Of a stretch of DNA of 64,000 nt, positions 48,953 through 59,200 are shown piece by piece. Position 1 is the first letter of the stretch; every line of letters begins with the position of its first letter. The translations under genes and the position numbers were made by a program. Origin of the DNA: Malassezia japonica (Eukaryota; Basidiomycota; Malasseziomycetes; Malasseziales; Malasseziaceae); assembly GCF_029542785.1 (NCBI RefSeq), contig NC_083370.1:558001-622000 (forward strand). Direction: 5' to 3'. The notes under the pieces are model-generated. The model was not told the DNA's origin. It worked only from the letters and a program-made list of their open reading frames with translations, and did no database searches.

Positions 48953-51415
48953 ATGTCTATCGGCGAAGGGCCACGCCGCTCAGCGCACCGTGTGCGCCCC
49001 CCCGCGGATGCCCCGCGCATCGATAGAGAGCTGTCTGAGGCGCGCAGAAACCGCCCTGTCCACCAGATCCGCCCACCATCGCAGCCGCTCGGCGATGACG
49101 CGTCGCGCTACGCGCGTGCGGAGCGCCCGGAGCGCCCGGTGCGCTCGCGTCAAAGTCGGTACGAGGATGCGGAAGAGACGCCGCGCCGTGTGCGTAACCG
49201 TGACTCGGCGCGCATGTCGCGTCGCGACGTGGACCGCGATCTTGCGCGCCGCGAGGCCGAAGAGCGCGAGCTGAGCCGCCGCGACGCGGAGCGCCGCGAA
49301 CTCGCGCGCCGCCAGGCGCAGAAGCACGAGTGGGTCGACGAAGAGGAGGCCGAGGAGCGTTTGTCGCGCCCTGTTTCGCGCCGCAGCGGGCTTGCAGAGC
49401 CTACGCGCGACGTCGACGAGGTGCGTGCGGGCCGCGAGCGCCGCGATCGTGATCTGCGCGATAGCCGCCGCCGCTCGCACCGCGAGCCGCCACGCGACGA
49501 GTTTGTGGATGCGCCCGAGGTCAGGACGCCGCGCCAGCGCCGGCGCTCGCGTCCGCCGTCGCAGGTGCGCCACACGCCCGAGCGCGACGAGGAGCGTCTG
49601 GCGAGCCGCAAGAGCTCGCGTTCGTCGCTCGTGCGCCGTGCGACTACCGCTGGCGCCGGCGCCGCGGCGGGTGGTGCGGCAGGCGCTGCGGGCGCCGCAG
49701 TGCTGGACGAAAAAGCGGCGGCGCCCGGCGGCCCGGATGGCCCGGTGGACGACGTGACGCTCGCTGCGATGGATCCCCCCCGCAGCAACCGCAAGCGCCG
49801 TCTTGCGCCTGTCCCCGGAGGCCAGGTGAATACGGTGAAAGAGGGCCGCATGTTCCCCTTTACTGGTATCGATAATTTGGGACTGCTTATGGAGGACGAC
49901 TCGTACCAGCCAGTGTGCTTCTCCATCTACCTCTTTAAAACGACGCTGGACTACCGCACGGTGCGCGAGTTCTTTGAGGTGCTGGCGCAACTGTACCCCA
50001 AGTACCGCTACGTGGTCGACTTCCAGCCGTACTCTGCGCTGCGCCGCGACCGCGAGAAGCGCAAAGAGCAAGAGGCGCTTGCGAATGCGCCCGAGGAAGT
50101 GAAAGAGGCGCGCCGCCGCGAGTTGGAAGAGGCCACGCGTGTCGGCCGCCTGCCGTTCAATGCCGGCCCCCACACGATGTACTCCAAGAGTCTCAAGGCC
50201 GGCTCGTGGCTGCGCCCTGCCAAGTGGCGCATCGACGACGACTTTCACATTTCGGAGAACATCAATGTGATGTCGTGCCAAGGCACGGGCGACGACGCGC
50301 AGCTGTACCGTATTGCCGGCCGTTTCCTCTCGCGCCACTTTAACTACAACAAGCCGGTGTGGGAAGCGCTGCTAGTTCAGGGCCTGAACACGGCCGAAGG
50401 TGCCAAGAGTGCGCTCATGATCAAGATCCACCACAGTTTTTCCGACGGCCAAGGCATGATCCAATCGTACCACGCCGCGCTCACGGCCATGGACAAAGGC
50501 ATGGGCATCAAGGAAGTCCAGCAGTGGGTCGACATTGCCAAGAAGAAGGAAAAGGCGGGCAAGGCAGAGATCCGCCCGACGCTCCTCGGCACCGCGTCGC
50601 ACTCGCTGTACACGATGCGTGAGCTGTACTTCCGCAAGCGCAAGTCGTTTGTGTACAAGAACCCCGGGCAGCCCCGCTCGACACATCGTCTGTACTGCCA
50701 CTCGGAGGGTGTGAGCATGGAGAAGATCAAAACCATCCGCAATGCCTTCTCCGACGGCCCCGTGCGCCTGACGCTGAACGACGTCGCGATCGCGATCCTC
50801 GCGCGTGCGATGCGCGCGGCGACTGAGCAGCTGAACCCCGGCAAGAACGACCGGCGCGCGGCCATCTTTGTGCCGATCTCCCGCCGTCCGCCCGGGAACT
50901 GGGACCTGTACAACTACACGACCGGTGCCCTGGCATGGCTGCGCTACCCCGACCCTGAAAAGTCGTCGGTGGAAGACCAGCTGGCGCTCGTGCAGAAAGA
51001 GATGCTGCGCCTGAAAAAGTCGTACCTGCCTGCGATCTGGTACAAGACCTTTGACTTTGTGTGCAAGCGCCGTGCGTGGTACCTCCCCAACTACCCCGGG
51101 TGGCGCCAGTTCTTCTACCGCGCCTTTAGCGAGTACCACGTCGCGACCAACGTCCCCGGCCCGACCGAAGAGGTGTCCTTTGGCAAGCACAAAGCGTTTA
51201 GCTACCACGTGCTCCCCCCCAGCTCGCCCGGCAAGGCGACAATGGCGATCGGCATGATTTCCTATGCGAACGACTTTTCGCTCGCGATCTCGTGCGACGA
51301 TGTGCCCGAGTTCAAGGACGTCCCGCAGGTGCTCTGCGACGCCTTCCAGTACGCCGCGCGCGTCATGGTCGACGCGGCGGAGCGCAAGCTCGCAAGCGCA
51401 AAAGAAAGCGCATAG
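48953..51415 (+). CDS. WS/DGAT-like acyltransferase with long charged N-terminus
   Basis: This is an intronless gene of 820 residues. Residues 1-220 are disordered and dominated by Arg, Glu, Asp and Ser (RRDAERRELARRQAQKHEW type). Residues about 224-245 are Ala/Gly-rich. From about 285 an acyltransferase domain follows: SYQPVCFSIYLFKTTLDY, then ALMIKIHHSFSDGQGMIQSY with the catalytic HHxxxDG at 493-499, and YHVATNVPGPTEEVSFGKH near the C-terminus, which resembles the SNVPGP block of wax-ester synthase/diacylglycerol acyltransferases. It would esterify an acyl-CoA to an alcohol or diacylglycerol. The substrate is not predictable. This gene is on the same strand as LTV1 with an 86-nt gap. Confidence 0.75.
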   Translation: MSIGEGPRRSAHRVRPPADAPRIDRELSEARRNRPVHQIRPPSQPLGDDASRYARAERPERPVRSRQSRYEDAEETPRRVRNRDSARMSRRDVDRDLARREAEERELSRRDAERRELARRQAQKHEWVDEEEAEERLSRPVSRRSGLAEPTRDVDEVRAGRERRDRDLRDSRRRSHREPPRDEFVDAPEVRTPRQRRRSRPPSQVRHTPERDEERLASRKSSRSSLVRRATTAGAGAAAGGAAGAAGAAVLDEKAAAPGGPDGPVDDVTLAAMDPPRSNRKRRLAPVPGGQVNTVKEGRMFPFTGIDNLGLLMEDDSYQPVCFSIYLFKTTLDYRTVREFFEVLAQLYPKYRYVVDFQPYSALRRDREKRKEQEALANAPEEVKEARRRELEEATRVGRLPFNAGPHTMYSKSLKAGSWLRPAKWRIDDDFHISENINVMSCQGTGDDAQLYRIAGRFLSRHFNYNKPVWEALLVQGLNTAEGAKSALMIKIHHSFSDGQGMIQSYHAALTAMDKGMGIKEVQQWVDIAKKKEKAGKAEIRPTLLGTASHSLYTMRELYFRKRKSFVYKNPGQPRSTHRLYCHSEGVSMEKIKTIRNAFSDGPVRLTLNDVAIAILARAMRAATEQLNPGKNDRRAAIFVPISRRPPGNWDLYNYTTGALAWLRYPDPEKSSVEDQLALVQKEMLRLKKSYLPAIWYKTFDFVCKRRAWYLPNYPGWRQFFYRAFSEYHVATNVPGPTEEVSFGKHKAFSYHVLPPSSPGKATMAIGMISYANDFSLAISCDDVPEFKDVPQVLCDAFQYAARVMVDAAERKLASAKESA

Positions 51416-51428
51416 TCCTATAGGTGGT

Positions 51429-52936
51429 CTACAGCATAAAGGACAAGGGATTCTCCAGCGCCGCCTTGAACGCCTGCATCCACCGCGCCGACGTCGCGCC
51501 GTCCGCCACGCGGTGGTCGGCAGAGATGGTGGCCTGCATGATCTGCGCCTTGCGCCAGCCGCGCTCCGAGTCGTCCGGCACGATGCGCGCCTCGGTCGTG
51601 CCGATGGCCAGGATACAGCTCTGCGGGGGGTTGATGATCGCCGTAAAGTTGGTCGTACCCATCATGCCCATGTTGGAGATGGTAAAGGTGCCGCCCTGGT
51701 ACTCCTCCGGCTTGAGCTTGCCGTCGCGCGCCTTTTTGGCGAGCGACTTGCTCTCGCTCGAGATCTCCGAGAGACCAATCGAGCCGACGTTGCGCACGAT
51801 CGGCGTAATGAGGCCGTTCGGCGTCGAGACCGCCATCGAAATGTCCTGGACGTGGTGCTCGCGGATAAACTCGCCGTGCCATGCCGAGTTCACCGCAGGC
51901 ACCTGCTTCAGGGCGACAGCAGCAGCCTTCATGATAAAGTCGTTCACGCTCAGCTTCGCCGCCTTGGCCTTGTCCGCATCGCCCTTGGCCGCCTCGGCAG
52001 ACGCACGGTTAAAGACCTCGCGCAGCTGCAGCGCGCGGTCCATCTCCACGTCGATCGAGACGTAGTAGTGCGGCACGGTCGACTTGGACTCGGACAGGCG
52101 CGAGGCGATCGTGCGGCGCATGTTGGAGAGGGGAGTGTCGGTGTACGCCGAGACACCCGCCGCCGGGGCCGCGGCGCTGGCCACCGCCTCGGGCGCAAAG
52201 TTCTCCACGTCCTCCTTGACGATGCGGCCCTCGGGACCGCTGCCCTTGACCTTGAGCAGGGGAATGCCGCGCTCCTGCGCAATCTTGCGGGCGATCGGCG
52301 TGGCAAACACGCGCTTGACCGGGCCGTCGTCGGCCTGCGGCGCGCTCTCCTTCTTGTCCTGCTTCGGCGCGGGCTTGTCCTCCTTGTCGTCCTTCTTCTC
52401 CGTCTTCTCCGTCTTCTCCTTCTTCTCCTGCTCCTTCTTCTGCTCGCCCTCCTTCTCGCTGGCCTTGGCGGAGGCAAACTCGCGCTCGGCCTCCTTTGCG
52501 AGGTCGTCCGCACCCGAGAGGTCATCGCCCTCCTCACCGACAATTGCGATGGTCGAGTTCACCGGGACGTGCTTCGAGCCGGCTTGCGCCTGGGTTAGCC
52601 GCGCTACGCACAATGATCTTGGCCAGCACACCGTCATCCTGTGCCTCGACTTCCATCGTGGCCTTGTCGGTTTCCTGTGTGAGTTTCGACACGCACAATC
52701 TCAAGAAGGACATCGCCGGAATGGTATGACTCGCCCTCGTTCTTGCGCCACGTCGCAATACCGCCGTCCTGCATCGTCGGGCTCATCGCGGGCATGGTAA
52801 ACTTTTGCAGTTCCAGCGCTGCGGCACTGGTGTGCAGCTGCGCAGCACGCGCAGCCTGCGCACGCAGTGTCGCAACACCACCGCTCAGAGAAGCGCGGGC
52901 CGTGGCCTGGAATGGGATACGTGCCACCGCGTACAT
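51429..52936 (-). CDS. LAT1: Pyruvate dehydrogenase E2 (dihydrolipoamide acetyltransferase)
   Basis: Two 22-nt introns (52675-52696 and 52590-52611) give 487 residues. The start MYAVARIPFQATARASLSG is a mitochondrial presequence. The lipoyl domain spans FTMPAMSPTMQDGGIATWR and, across intron 1, LLEIETDKATMEVEAQDDG with the lipoylated Lys. A charged, Lys/Glu-rich linker precedes the E1/E3-binding domain (RVFATPIARKIAQERGIPLL). The catalytic domain ends with ATISADHRVADGATSARW, containing the active-site His. The enzyme makes acetyl-CoA in the mitochondrial pyruvate dehydrogenase complex. The motif DHRVADGA has Ala where many homologues have Val. It diverges from RMI1 with a 131-nt gap. Confidence 0.95.
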
Positions 52937-53067
52937 CACAATGGAGTTCGTCAAAGACTGACTGACCCGTGCGGCTGAATCGAGCTGGCTAGCCCGACTT
53001 TTGGGAATTATGCGTGCGCGGCGATTGGCCGCGGGGGTTTGTTGGGCGCGACGACGCACGGAGCACG

Positions 53068-54427
53068 ATGGACGCGCGCGAGCGCGCTGCGGCCGAGATT
53101 CGCGCACACCTCGCGGCAGAGACGGGGGGGGCGCCGGTCAGCGAGCAGTGGTGGTAGGTAGCGCGGCTGACGTAGCGCGGAATGCGTAGCGCATTTATCG
53201 GCGATGCAGCCGGCGCTAAGCGACGACCAACCGAGTTTGCTGCGTGCAGTACGCGCGCAGTTTCTCGCGTCGCAGCTCGGCGACTCGTTGGAGAGAGGCG
53301 TGCTGGGCGACGAGCTGCCACAGAGCGCGCTCCTCCAAATTACGGCCATGACCGACGTAGGTGTCTCGGCACAGACGCTGCTGGATACCTTGTATGCGCG
53401 GCGGAGCACTCAGGCGATGCCGCCGTATCCCCGCAACATGCTGTGCATGGAGCTCAGCGACGGATTCTCCAAGACGATCATGGCATACGAAGATGCGCAT
53501 ATTGGCGCGCTCGTGCTGGGCGAGACGAGGCTCGGCGCAAAAATCGTGGTGCGCTCGCTGCGCCGCGAAAAAAACGGCGTCGTGTTCCTGCGGCCAGAAA
53601 CGACTAGTGTGCTGGGCGGCGCAGTGCCGGAGCTTGCACGAGACGGCGAGCGCAAACTCGAGCTTGCGCTGTGTGCCAAGCTGAATGTTGCGCCGAGTGA
53701 TGGGCAAATGGGGGCGGAAGGACGTTGGTCGGCCAGCGCATCTGCCCCTGCGAGTGCGCCTGCGAATGCAAGTGCATCTGCGAATGCAAGTGCATCTGCG
53801 AATGCGATCGCATCTGCGAATGCATCTACGCATACGGGGCCTACGCGCACCGTGCCCAAAGTCAGTCCTGAGTCGACCGAGCCAACGCTGCCTGGATCCA
53901 ATCCATCCAGGCCCAATCTGTCAGGACCTGCTCTGCCGAATGGCACGCGCCAAGACCCCGCCGCCCCGCGCCAACCTGCGCATGTGCCACCCTCTGCACC
54001 TTCCGCCGATGTCCATGTACTTGCGCATGCGCCTTCTACATTCGCTATGGACGTGGACCCTGCTGTGGATCCCCACTCGGATGCATGGGACCTCGACGCC
54101 GAAGCGGCGCTGCTCGAGGCCGAGCAGGCCCTCGTCGGTGCCCCGGCGCCGACGCCCGATACCCAAGCGCCTCCTACGCAACATACCCCCACGGCGTCGC
54201 AGCCCAAGTCGGAGCTGCTGCGCCATCTGGACGCGGCGCCGACGCCCCCCAGCCAGCCACGTGCAACACCATCCCGCGCGAGTGGCGAGGAGCGTGCGCG
54301 ACTCAAGATCTTACCCAAGCAGCCCACGCCGACCCCCCGTGAGTCACGCGCCGCGGCCCCGATTGAGCTCTCGTCCGACTCCGAGTCCGAGTCAGCGGCG
54401 GCAGCGTACATTGTGCTCTCGGATTGA
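53068..54427 (+). CDS. RMI1: RecQ-mediated genome instability protein Rmi1
   Basis: A 22-nt intron at 53154-53175 gives 445 residues. The spliced N-terminus EQWCAECVAHLSAMQPALS fits the W...C...L helix of Rmi1. Then come the OB-fold segments PPYPRNMLCMELSDGFSK, IGALVLGETRLGAKIVV and VVFLRPETTSVLGGAVPEL, which match Rmi1's LKPENVKVLGGEV block. Rmi1 completes the Sgs1/BLM-Top3-Rmi1 dissolvasome acting on double Holliday junctions. The C-terminal half is disordered with an Ala/Ser/Asn repeat. It ends in two acidic-flanked hydrophobic patches (PIELSSDSESES and AYIVLSD) that look like SUMO-interacting motifs. Confidence 0.88.
53737..53832 (+). repeat. Imperfect 12- and 24-nt repeat (ASANASASANA) in RMI1
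   Basis: Repeats of GCATCTGCGAATGCAA-type units encode SASAPASAPANASASANASA and similar, all in frame. This is low-complexity linker sequence. Confidence 0.7.
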
Positions 54428-54471
54428 TCTCGGCCGAGACTGTCTCTTCCTTCATCATAGCTTTGGGTACG

Positions 54472-55840
54472 ATGCCGAGCCACAAGCGCGGAGACAAGAT
54501 GCGAAACGCGGCTACGCAGGAGGCCCTGCGTAGCAACATGCGCTACCGCCACGGTGCTGTGATCACCAAGGGCGGCAAGATTCTTGGCCAAGGCCACAAC
54601 CATATTCGCACCGGCTTCAGTGGGCCCTTGTCGGCCCACGACGCTGTCGTGCTTCCTGGCCAGCGTGCAGACGCACAAGCGTGTGTGAACTGCGCTCAGG
54701 AGGACTCTACGAGCGGCCGTTCCAGCGCCGCGCACTCCTACTTTAGCATGCACGCCGAGATGCATGCGATCACATCTCTGCTGCGTGGCGCGCGGCCGCA
54801 TGTCGCGCGCTCCAGCGTCCAGCTGCGTCCTACGAGTGACTCGGACGCGGATCTTTCAGATCATCTTGCTTCGCTTGCGATAACTTCGAGCCGTGCTGCC
54901 GGCGCGCACTCGGATTGCTCCCGCTTGAGCGACGCACCCACTGCGGCCAGCCGTGTGAATGCCGCGGATGTCAAGACCAAGTGCGACCGCGCTTTGGTCG
55001 AGGGTGCGAAGCGGGAGCAACAACGCGTCGCTTTCACTACCCAGAACGAGTGGTGTCTTAAACCGCGCTATCAAAAACGAGGTAAAGAAGAACCAGCGCC
55101 ACACGCGCGTGCCGCCTACCGGTGCGGGGCGCGCGTGTGGCCAGTGGGTTGGTAATCAAGAGGCGCAGCGCCTCAAGCACGAGTTCCAGCAGCGCCGTGC
55201 CGAGCGGCTCGAGCGTCGCAAGCAAGAGAAGCGTGAGCGCAAGGCGCGCGGCGCGCGCGGTGCGTCGTCCAGCGGGAGCAGCTCGGGCGAGTCGGCCTCG
55301 GACGCGTATACGACGCACTCGGGCGAGTCGTCCGGCCCCTCGACCCCCCCCCACGCGGCGCGTGATGAGGACGTGGCACAAAAGCTCGGCGCCGCGTCCG
55401 AGACGCTCGCCTCGGCGACGATGGCCTACCGGCGCATCCGCACGTCGGTGCGCGCGCACGAGGCGACCGATTCGCGCCTGCGCGGCGCCGATCTGTACGT
55501 CGTGCGCCTGCTGCAGGACGTCGAGTCCAAGGCCAAGGCCAAGGAGCAGCGTCGGCGGCACCAGCGCGCCGCCTCGTTGCCGACCCCCCCGCCCCCCTCG
55601 GTTGCGCCGCGCTATGCGGACAGCCGGCCCTGCTGGCGGTGTCTCGAGTGGATGCTATGGGCTGGTATCAAGCGTGTCTACTGGACAAACACCGAGGGCG
55701 AGTGGCACGGCGGCAAGGTCTCGACGCTCCTCTTTGGCCCCGAGGGCCCGACTGCCTCGCACCCGGCGCTCGTGCCAGTGCACCTGACGCAGTACGAGCA
55801 CGCGGCCGCGATGCTACGTGCGCAGCGCCCTGTGCGGTGA
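54472..55840 (+). CDS. Cytidine-deaminase-fold protein, internal junction unresolved
   Basis: Two overlapping frames together encode a deaminase-superfamily protein starting MPSHKRGDKMRNAATQEALR. The first frame has RYRHGAVITKGGKILGQGHN and the zinc motif SMHAEMHAI (HAE). The second has the matching RPCWRCLEWMLWAGIKRVYW (PCxxC). The switch must lie between about 54960 and 55080, since KNEVKKNQRHTRVPPTGAG reads in the second frame. An intron of length 3n+1 would be required. One candidate is 54981-55002 (22 nt, GTGCGA...GAG), but it lacks the branchpoint motif seen elsewhere, so a frameshift or unusual intron is also possible. The substrate (nucleotide, tRNA or other) is unknown. A coiled, Arg/Glu-rich insert separates the two zinc half-sites. 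Confidence 0.65.
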
Positions 55841-56249
55841 ATTTGGGTAGCCTTGTATTCTAGTGTACGATTCAACACCGGTCCGACCTCGTAGGCACCG
55901 CCGCCTGGTGTTGTGGAAGCACCCATGCCGCAGTAGATGTTACTAGGGTCGTCGTGCATATAGTTGACATGTACTTTTTACAATATCCCTCCATGTGATT
56001 CGTCGGTTGTGGAGTGACATGCGCGCCTGTGCAGCGTGTGCATGGCCGAGGCGCATACGCGGCCAACAAGCGCCGGCGCGTGACGGCCCCGGCAGCGCCG
56101 CTAGCCGATGCGCAGATGTTGGCCTCGCTGCACGGCCGCTGGATTTACTGGACCCCGTGATTGTGTCGATCGTACCACCACGTCGCCTGTCTCTCGACAG
56201 GAGCTCCGTGTGGAAAACTTTGCTGTAGCACCGAGTGCAGCATCGTGTT
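55841..56249. other. 409-nt intergenic region
   Basis: No gene is supported. A short minus-strand frame (about 55872-55993, starting MEGYCKKYMSTICTTT) and a plus-strand frame at 55995-56228 are open but lack recognisable content. The centre near 55950-56000 is AT-rich (CATATAGTTGACATGTACTTTTTACAA in part) and could be a promoter region. Confidence 0.5.
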
Positions 56250-59200
56250 ATGCTGAGGCATGACTCGGAACTAGGTGCGCCTCGCGACGAGCGTCGGCCG
56301 TCCGAGGACGCATCGCCTTTTGTTTCTCAACGCCCTGGCGCGGGCCCTACGCTGCCAATCGCACGCAACCCCTCGGCACCAATCGCGCTCGATGACTTTA
56401 GCGCGGACGAGGAGGAGACGCACGGCGCGCCTTCGGCGCCGTTCTATAACCTGAGCCAGCAGCGCTCCCAGTCGCGGCTCTACAGTCCGATGCGGGCCCG
56501 CCCGGCGCCGCAGAATGCGAGCTCGTCGCACTTTGTCGTGATGGTACCGCCCGCAGACTTGCCGACCGAGTCGCTCCCTGCGCGCAGCGCGACCATCGCA
56601 TCCCACGCCCGCCGCGGCATCCTCTTGCCACTGTACCCGACGCTGGGCGGACAGCTGTACGCACTTGCTCGCGAGTACGGCCTGCCGTCGGTCGGAGGCA
56701 TCTCGCTGTACCTCTTGGAGGACGGGCACGGAGGCGGAGGACCGCGCGTCGGCGACGCGACGTGGGCCGCTCTCTGGTCCGCCTTTTTCGACGAGGCAGA
56801 CGAATTCGACGAGCCGCCCGCCTTGGCGCGCGAAAGCAGCGACGCAGAGCTGCAACGCCCATCACCGCTGCCGTACGCACGCCGCACCGCACCACTCTCA
56901 CCCCGCCGCGGACTGCCGCGCATGCCGAGCAACGCGAGCTTCTCGTCGCAGCGCAGCACGTCTGCCGCATCGTTCGCACTCGAAAATGGGCGCCTGCCGA
57001 TCGTCGGCCGCTTCGAATGGGCCGTCGACCCGCAGCGTGCGCGCTGGTGGCGCTCGTTCATCGGCCAGGGCAGCGAGCAGGACTCGGAACGCTCCGAGCC
57101 CGCTTCGGCACCGCTGCCTGCGCGCTCCCTCTCGGGCAGCGGGCCCAAGCCGCTGCGCCTCAACAGTCAGCTCTCGCCGGGCACGGTGCGCCGCACGGCA
57201 CCCCGCGAGCTGCCGCACGTTCCGGACAGCGGACCGCCAAGTGCGCCGTACACCGACGCAACCAGCGCGCCTTTCTCCGACATCCCGAAGCCCGCGGAGC
57301 CCGCGTCTGCTGACGCCGTGCTGGGCACGCCGTTCGGCAACGACGAGCCAAGCACCTCGCGCGCAGAGCTGCCGAGCCAGCGGGCGCCGAGCAACGCGTC
57401 GGGGCAAGGCCGCGTGCCGAGCGGTGCGTCGGCGCGCAACGAGCGTGCGCCGAGCGCCTTGTCGGCACGCGACGAGCGCGGGCCGAGTGCGCTCTCTACG
57501 CGCGACGAGCGTGGACCGAGTGCGCTCTCTACGCGCGACGAGCGTGGACCGAGTGCGCTCTCTACGCGCGACGAGCGTGTGCCGAGTGCGCTCTCTACGC
57601 GTGACGAGCGCGCACCGAGCGCTTTGTCCACCCGCGACGAGACGCAGGACGAGACGCCTGCGCCCAAGGAGCACCACACGATGAGCTCCACGGTCGCGAG
57701 CCTGTCTGCGGCCGCGCAGCGCTTCTTTGGCGGCCGCCCACAAGAGGACAAGCGCCGCTCGGACGACCTTGCGCCCGCGCGGCCCGCGTTTGCCGAGTCG
57801 GTCGAGAAGCCGCAGACGCCGACGTCGCCGACGCGCGACGTCGAGGCGGCGCGCGAGCGCGTCACCGAGATGGAGCGCCACAGCGCCCAGGCCCGCCGCC
57901 ACGCTCACCGCGCCTCGGTTGAGGTGCCCAAGTCGGTGCGCCGTGCGTCGGCGCGCATTTCCGAGGCGGTGTCGAACCGCCCCCCGGCCACGTCGACGCC
58001 CCCGCCGGAGAGTTACGCGCAGGAGCCCGAGGCGCCGCAGGACGAGCGCACGGACACTGCGCCGGCCGCTGATGCGGACGAGGAGCAGCTGCATGCTTTG
58101 CGCAACACGACGGCCGCGACACGTTTCGGCCGCCTGCACAAGTCGCCTGCGCCGTCGGAGCGTGCCCAGGTTGGGCAGCATTCGATTGCACGCAAGAGCA
58201 TCGTGCGCCCCCCGTCGCGCCCGACCGAAGGCGACATCTTTGGCACCGCGCCGGAAGGCGTGTCGAGTGCCGAGAACGCGCAGCGCCGCATGGGCCACCA
58301 GAAGGGCGACTCGCTGCGCTCGCCGATCGTCCTCGGCACACAGCTCCCCGACGCGCCCAAGAGCGAGCCGCAGCTCGACCCTGTGCAGCTGAGCCGCCAA
58401 AGCAGCGTGGAATTCGATAATACGCTCGGCGACCTGCAGCGTGCGCTCGAGCTGCTCTCGCCCCGCCAGCGCAGCCGCGCGAGCTACGTGCCGCGGACCA
58501 GCGCCCTGGCGCGCGGCCCATCGTTTGGCTCGGGGCCGGCCGACGCGCCGAACGCCAGCCCCCCCAAGTCGCGCCGCCTCTTTGCGGACGAGGGCAGCAA
58601 TGCAGAGCTCGTGCCGGGCCTTTCGCCCTCGGCGCCAGTGTCGGAAATGCGCGATGGAGACGCGACGCGCGAGTCGCGTCCGCTCTCGACCGGAACGCCG
58701 GCGTACGTGCGCTACGGCATCGCAGACGCCTCGACCTCGTCGGTGATTGACAAGCAGCCGGTCGACCCCCGCCATGCTGCGCGCTTCAGCCAGGACCAAT
58801 GGTCGCAGGACAGCCACCAGCACTCTTTGCAGATGCCTGCGATGCGCGGCGCAGCCGACGCGCCGTCAGGCGCCTACACCGTTCCCGAGGTGCAGCCGCT
58901 CAATGTTCCCCGTCGCTCGGAACTGCTCGACTCGCAGGACGACGACGCGGCCGACTCGGTCGGCGCCGCAATGCAGCTCGACGCGCTGGACGAGTCGATG
59001 ACGCAGTCGGAGGTCACGCACGACGCGCCGCCGCCGCTGCCTCCGAAGGACACCCACGACGAGCCGCTCGAGAACGTGCTCCAGGGCATGAACCAGAGCC
59101 GCGCCGAGAACGCGTACGCGCCGCGCGGCGAGGACGAATGGGCCCAGTGGTCGGCCGGCGCCTCGGTCGCGCAGCCCGAACCGCCGGCGCCGGCGCCGGC

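Noticed and set aside
55872..56069. Small minus-strand ORF with Cys near its end, considered as a lipopeptide mating pheromone precursor
   Set aside because: No CaaX-type ending is supported and no pheromone receptor is nearby; the frame has no recognisable motif.
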